Shown here one piece after another: positions 14,455 to 15,833 of a DNA stretch of 15,833 nt. How positions within the stretch are numbered: the first letter of the stretch is position 1; each line of letters opens with the position of its first letter. The stretch covers positions 1 through 15,833 of the forward strand of contig DASRRM010000471.1 of the NCBI GenBank assembly GCA_035695715.1, in the 5' to 3' direction. The position numbers and the translations under genes are program-made. The notes beneath the pieces were generated by a model. That model was not told where the DNA came from and searched no databases. It saw only the letters and a program-made list of their open reading frames with translations. Origin of the DNA: RYN-428 sp035695715. GTDB lineage: Bacteria; Planctomycetota; Phycisphaerae; Tepidisphaerales; Tepidisphaeraceae.

Positions 14455-14983
14455 TGGTGGGCGCGTGTTGGGTATGGCGATCGCTGTGAAGATTGCTTTT
14501 CGACGGCGGCGGCTCAACAACAAGCTGGTCGAACAGGCGCGATCCGCCGCGATCGACCTGGGCCGTCAGCACGTAGCTGTGCTTCGGATCGATTTTGTCG
14601 TAGGCGAGTTGGAAGGTATAGCCGCGGGCGGCGGGGTCCCAGCGCGAGACCTGGTCTTCCTTGTCGTTGAGCGAGGCGGCCCAGATCGCCACGCGATAGC
14701 CGCGATGGTCGGGGTAGATCGACTCGAAGGTATAGAGCTCGAAGCGCACCTTGCCGGTGGCGCGGGTGGGATCGCCGAACTGGTCCTGGAATTCGAGGAT
14801 GGCTTCGATGCCATCGGGTTTGCCGTCGCCGTTCCAGTCTTTGAACTGGGTGAAGGTGGGATGGATGCGGAAGGAAACCGCGCCGAACATGGCTTTTTCC
14901 GCCGCCGGCTGAGTCGGCGTTTGGTTGCATCCGCCCAGCAGCAAGAATAAGCCGAGGATCATTACATAGCCGGTTCGGGCCAT
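14432..14983 (-). CDS. small exported lipoprotein with Asp-rich calcium-loop motif
   Basis: A 183-aa protein. Residues 1-18 form a hydrophobic signal ending in the lipobox LLGG-C (Cys19), so it is probably lipidated and membrane-anchored. After a short Pro/Thr/Gln linker comes DWNGDGKPDGIE (49-60), a DxNxDGxxD loop like those of dockerin, thrombospondin type-3 and EF-hand-like Ca-binding repeats; only one copy is present. The rest (VRFELYTFESIY, YRVAIWAASLND, YTFQLAYDKI, SYVLTAQVD) alternates strands and suggests a beta-sandwich. The last about 25 residues are polar and disordered, and are encoded partly in the overlap with the kinase gene. I do not recognise a named family. There is no clear Shine-Dalgarno before ATG 14983. 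It is the first gene of a two-gene unit. Confidence 0.78.
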   Translation of the reverse strand: MARTGYVMILGLFLLLGGCNQTPTQPAAEKAMFGAVSFRIHPTFTQFKDWNGDGKPDGIEAILEFQDQFGDPTRATGKVRFELYTFESIYPDHRGYRVAIWAASLNDKEDQVSRWDPAARGYTFQLAYDKIDPKHSYVLTAQVDRGGSRLFDQLVVEPPPSKSNLHSDRHTQHAPTNAPGHSY

Positions 14984-15094
14984 GGGATGGAATGTAGGGA
15001 GGGGCGGGGATTATTGCAAATCGTCGAGGTTGTTGGTGTCAGTTGTCAGTTGTTGGAGTGGTCTAAGGTTGATGTCGCGGTGGACAAGTGAAAC

Positions 15095-15176
15095 GAGCCG
15101 CGCACGAAGGGTACTCCCGAAGTAAGCGGATTGTCGGGGATCCGCTTACTTCGGGAGTACCCTTCGTGCGCGGCTC
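15095..15176. repeat. family A palindrome, perfect 36-bp arms (copy 3)
   Basis: Arms 15095-15130 and 15141-15176 are exact reverse complements around a 10-nt loop. The outer arm is GAGCCGCGCACGAAGGGTAC. A partial direct echo of the right arm (GTCCCTCCGTGCGCGAC, 15181-15197) follows at once. It lacks the long flank shared by copies 1 and 2. It lies in the divergent gap between the lipoprotein gene and the last gene. The gap's remainder (14984-15094) shows nothing else identifiable. Confidence 0.88.
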
Positions 15177-15294
15177 ATTCGTCCCTCCGTGCGCGACAAA
15201 TTTCGCTTTGGACTACCGCGAGCCACGTATGCCCTGCAAGCGAGCAGGCTCACCTTGGCTTTCGCTTTACGCGAATTCTTGCCAATTACTTTCC

Positions 15295-15323
15295 TTGGAA
15301 CCGGTTACAACAGTTACTATAAT
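15295..15323 (+). promoter_or_regulatory. near-consensus sigma-70-type promoter
   Basis: TTGGAA (15295-15300), an exact 17-nt spacer and TATAAT (15318-15323). It predicts transcription from about 15330 and a leader of about 100 nt before the ATG at 15433. A small inverted repeat, TTCGC-TTTAC-GCGAA (15261-15275), lies 20 nt upstream and might be an operator. Confidence 0.7.
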
Positions 15324-15417
15324 GCCGGCTCATCGGGCGGCGGCTTGCGGGTTCCGCGGGCGTTGTCCCCATCGTTTTCGTCGACCAAGGCCGCATCGGG
15401 GCGGCGGTTTCGCAGGG

Positions 15418-15424
15418 AAAGGAG
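15418..15424 (+). promoter_or_regulatory. strong Shine-Dalgarno for the ATG at 15433
   Basis: AAAGGAG followed by an 8-nt spacer. It fixes the start of the last gene, whose frame is otherwise undefined at the 3' edge. Confidence 0.8.
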
Positions 15425-15432
15425 CTCCGTCA

Positions 15433-15833
15433 ATGGCGGACGACGCACAGAGTATTCGCAGCCTTAACTGGCGAGAATTGTTTCCATTCATCAACCTCTT
15501 CCGGGCTTTTCGCGTAGCCATACACCCGTCCAAGCTCGTGCTTGGATTTGCATTACTGGTGCTGGTTTACTGCGGCGGGCGCGTGTTGGACGCCATCTGG
15601 CCGGCCAGCAATTATGCTGTCTCGGAGGAAGTGGATGGGTACACCCTATTCATCTGGTCGCACGAGAAAGATCGCAACTTCAGCGATAAAATCGAGCAGC
15701 AGCGCGAGGCAAACGCGGCTAAATACAGCGAGCTTCTTTTGGCCCTCGATAAGGAGGGATTCATCAAGCTGGACGACAAGCACCTCGACGCGGTGATGAA
15801 TGACGCCAAGCTTGGGAAATTCCATTCCGATCT
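15433..15833 (+). CDS. planctomycete-type membrane protein, N-terminal part (partial at window edge)
   Basis: The frame is open from ATG 15433 to the end of the window (133 complete codons). It begins MADDAQSIRSLNWRELFPFI and continues with NLFRAFRVAIHPSKLVLG and a membrane segment (about 39-56, FALLVLVYCGGRVLDAIW). A polar region predicted to be helical follows (KIEQQREANAAKYSELLLAL). The arrangement of LFRxFRxAIHPSKLxLx before a first membrane segment with GGxVLD is one I associate with conserved planctomycete inner-membrane proteins of unknown function; this is from memory and not verified. More membrane segments are expected downstream. It has its own strong promoter and Shine-Dalgarno, and no link to the divergent lipoprotein-kinase unit is evident. 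Confidence 0.85.
   Translation, partial: MADDAQSIRSLNWRELFPFINLFRAFRVAIHPSKLVLGFALLVLVYCGGRVLDAIWPASNYAVSEEVDGYTLFIWSHEKDRNFSDKIEQQREANAAKYSELLLALDKEGFIKLDDKHLDAVMNDAKLGKFHSD

Noticed and set aside
14455..14523. N-terminal extension of the sugar kinase
   Set aside because: The extension (LLSRRRRKAIF...) is an out-of-frame reading of the lipoprotein gene. The GHMP domain begins well after the ATG at 14454.

Overview
The window looks like chromosomal DNA of a Planctomycetota bacterium, most likely of the Phycisphaerae type. This is inferred from high GC content, two secreted PQQ-like beta-propeller proteins that open with a GWRGDxxGxxxGATPPxQWS motif, a membrane protein with the 'AIHPSKL' signature, and palindromic intergenic repeats whose meaningless translations (HGRDARVT, TRASRPC) litter PVC-group genomes. 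No phage, plasmid, transposase or CRISPR gene was seen.

Layout. 1-440: possible tail of an upstream gene, then two large inverted repeats. 441-4096 (+): two paralogous exported beta-propeller proteins; the second carries an inserted beta-sandwich-like domain. 4097-4599: convergent gap with nested hairpins, a perfect 33-bp-arm palindrome and a 30-bp-arm palindrome. 4600-8172 (-): a 1190-aa membrane protein of unknown function whose last residues and stop codon lie in that second palindrome. 8550-9443 (-): thiL (thiamine-monophosphate kinase), flanked on both sides by inverted copies of one repeat family. 9774-10199 (+): tsaE (tRNA t6A ATPase). 10473-12435 (+): two tandem secreted TPM-domain proteins, one with a Pro/Ala tail, the other membrane-anchored with a Gly/Ser/Asp tail. 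12619-12690 (+): tRNA-Asn(GUU) with its own promoter and a rho-independent terminator. 14983-12937 (-): a two-gene overlapping unit of a small lipoprotein and a GHMP sugar kinase that resembles the kinase half of plant L-arabinokinase. 15433-end (+): start of a planctomycete-type membrane protein with a near-consensus promoter, open at the window edge.

The genes do not form one pathway. ThiL (thiamine pyrophosphate) and TsaE (tRNA modification) are housekeeping enzymes on opposite strands. The propeller, TPM and lipoprotein genes point to the cell envelope. The most distinctive feature is the density of long palindromes: at least seven large hairpin structures in several sequence families occupy most of the longer intergenic gaps. 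Two of them show mirror-image substitutions in both arms, which suggests that the palindrome itself is maintained.
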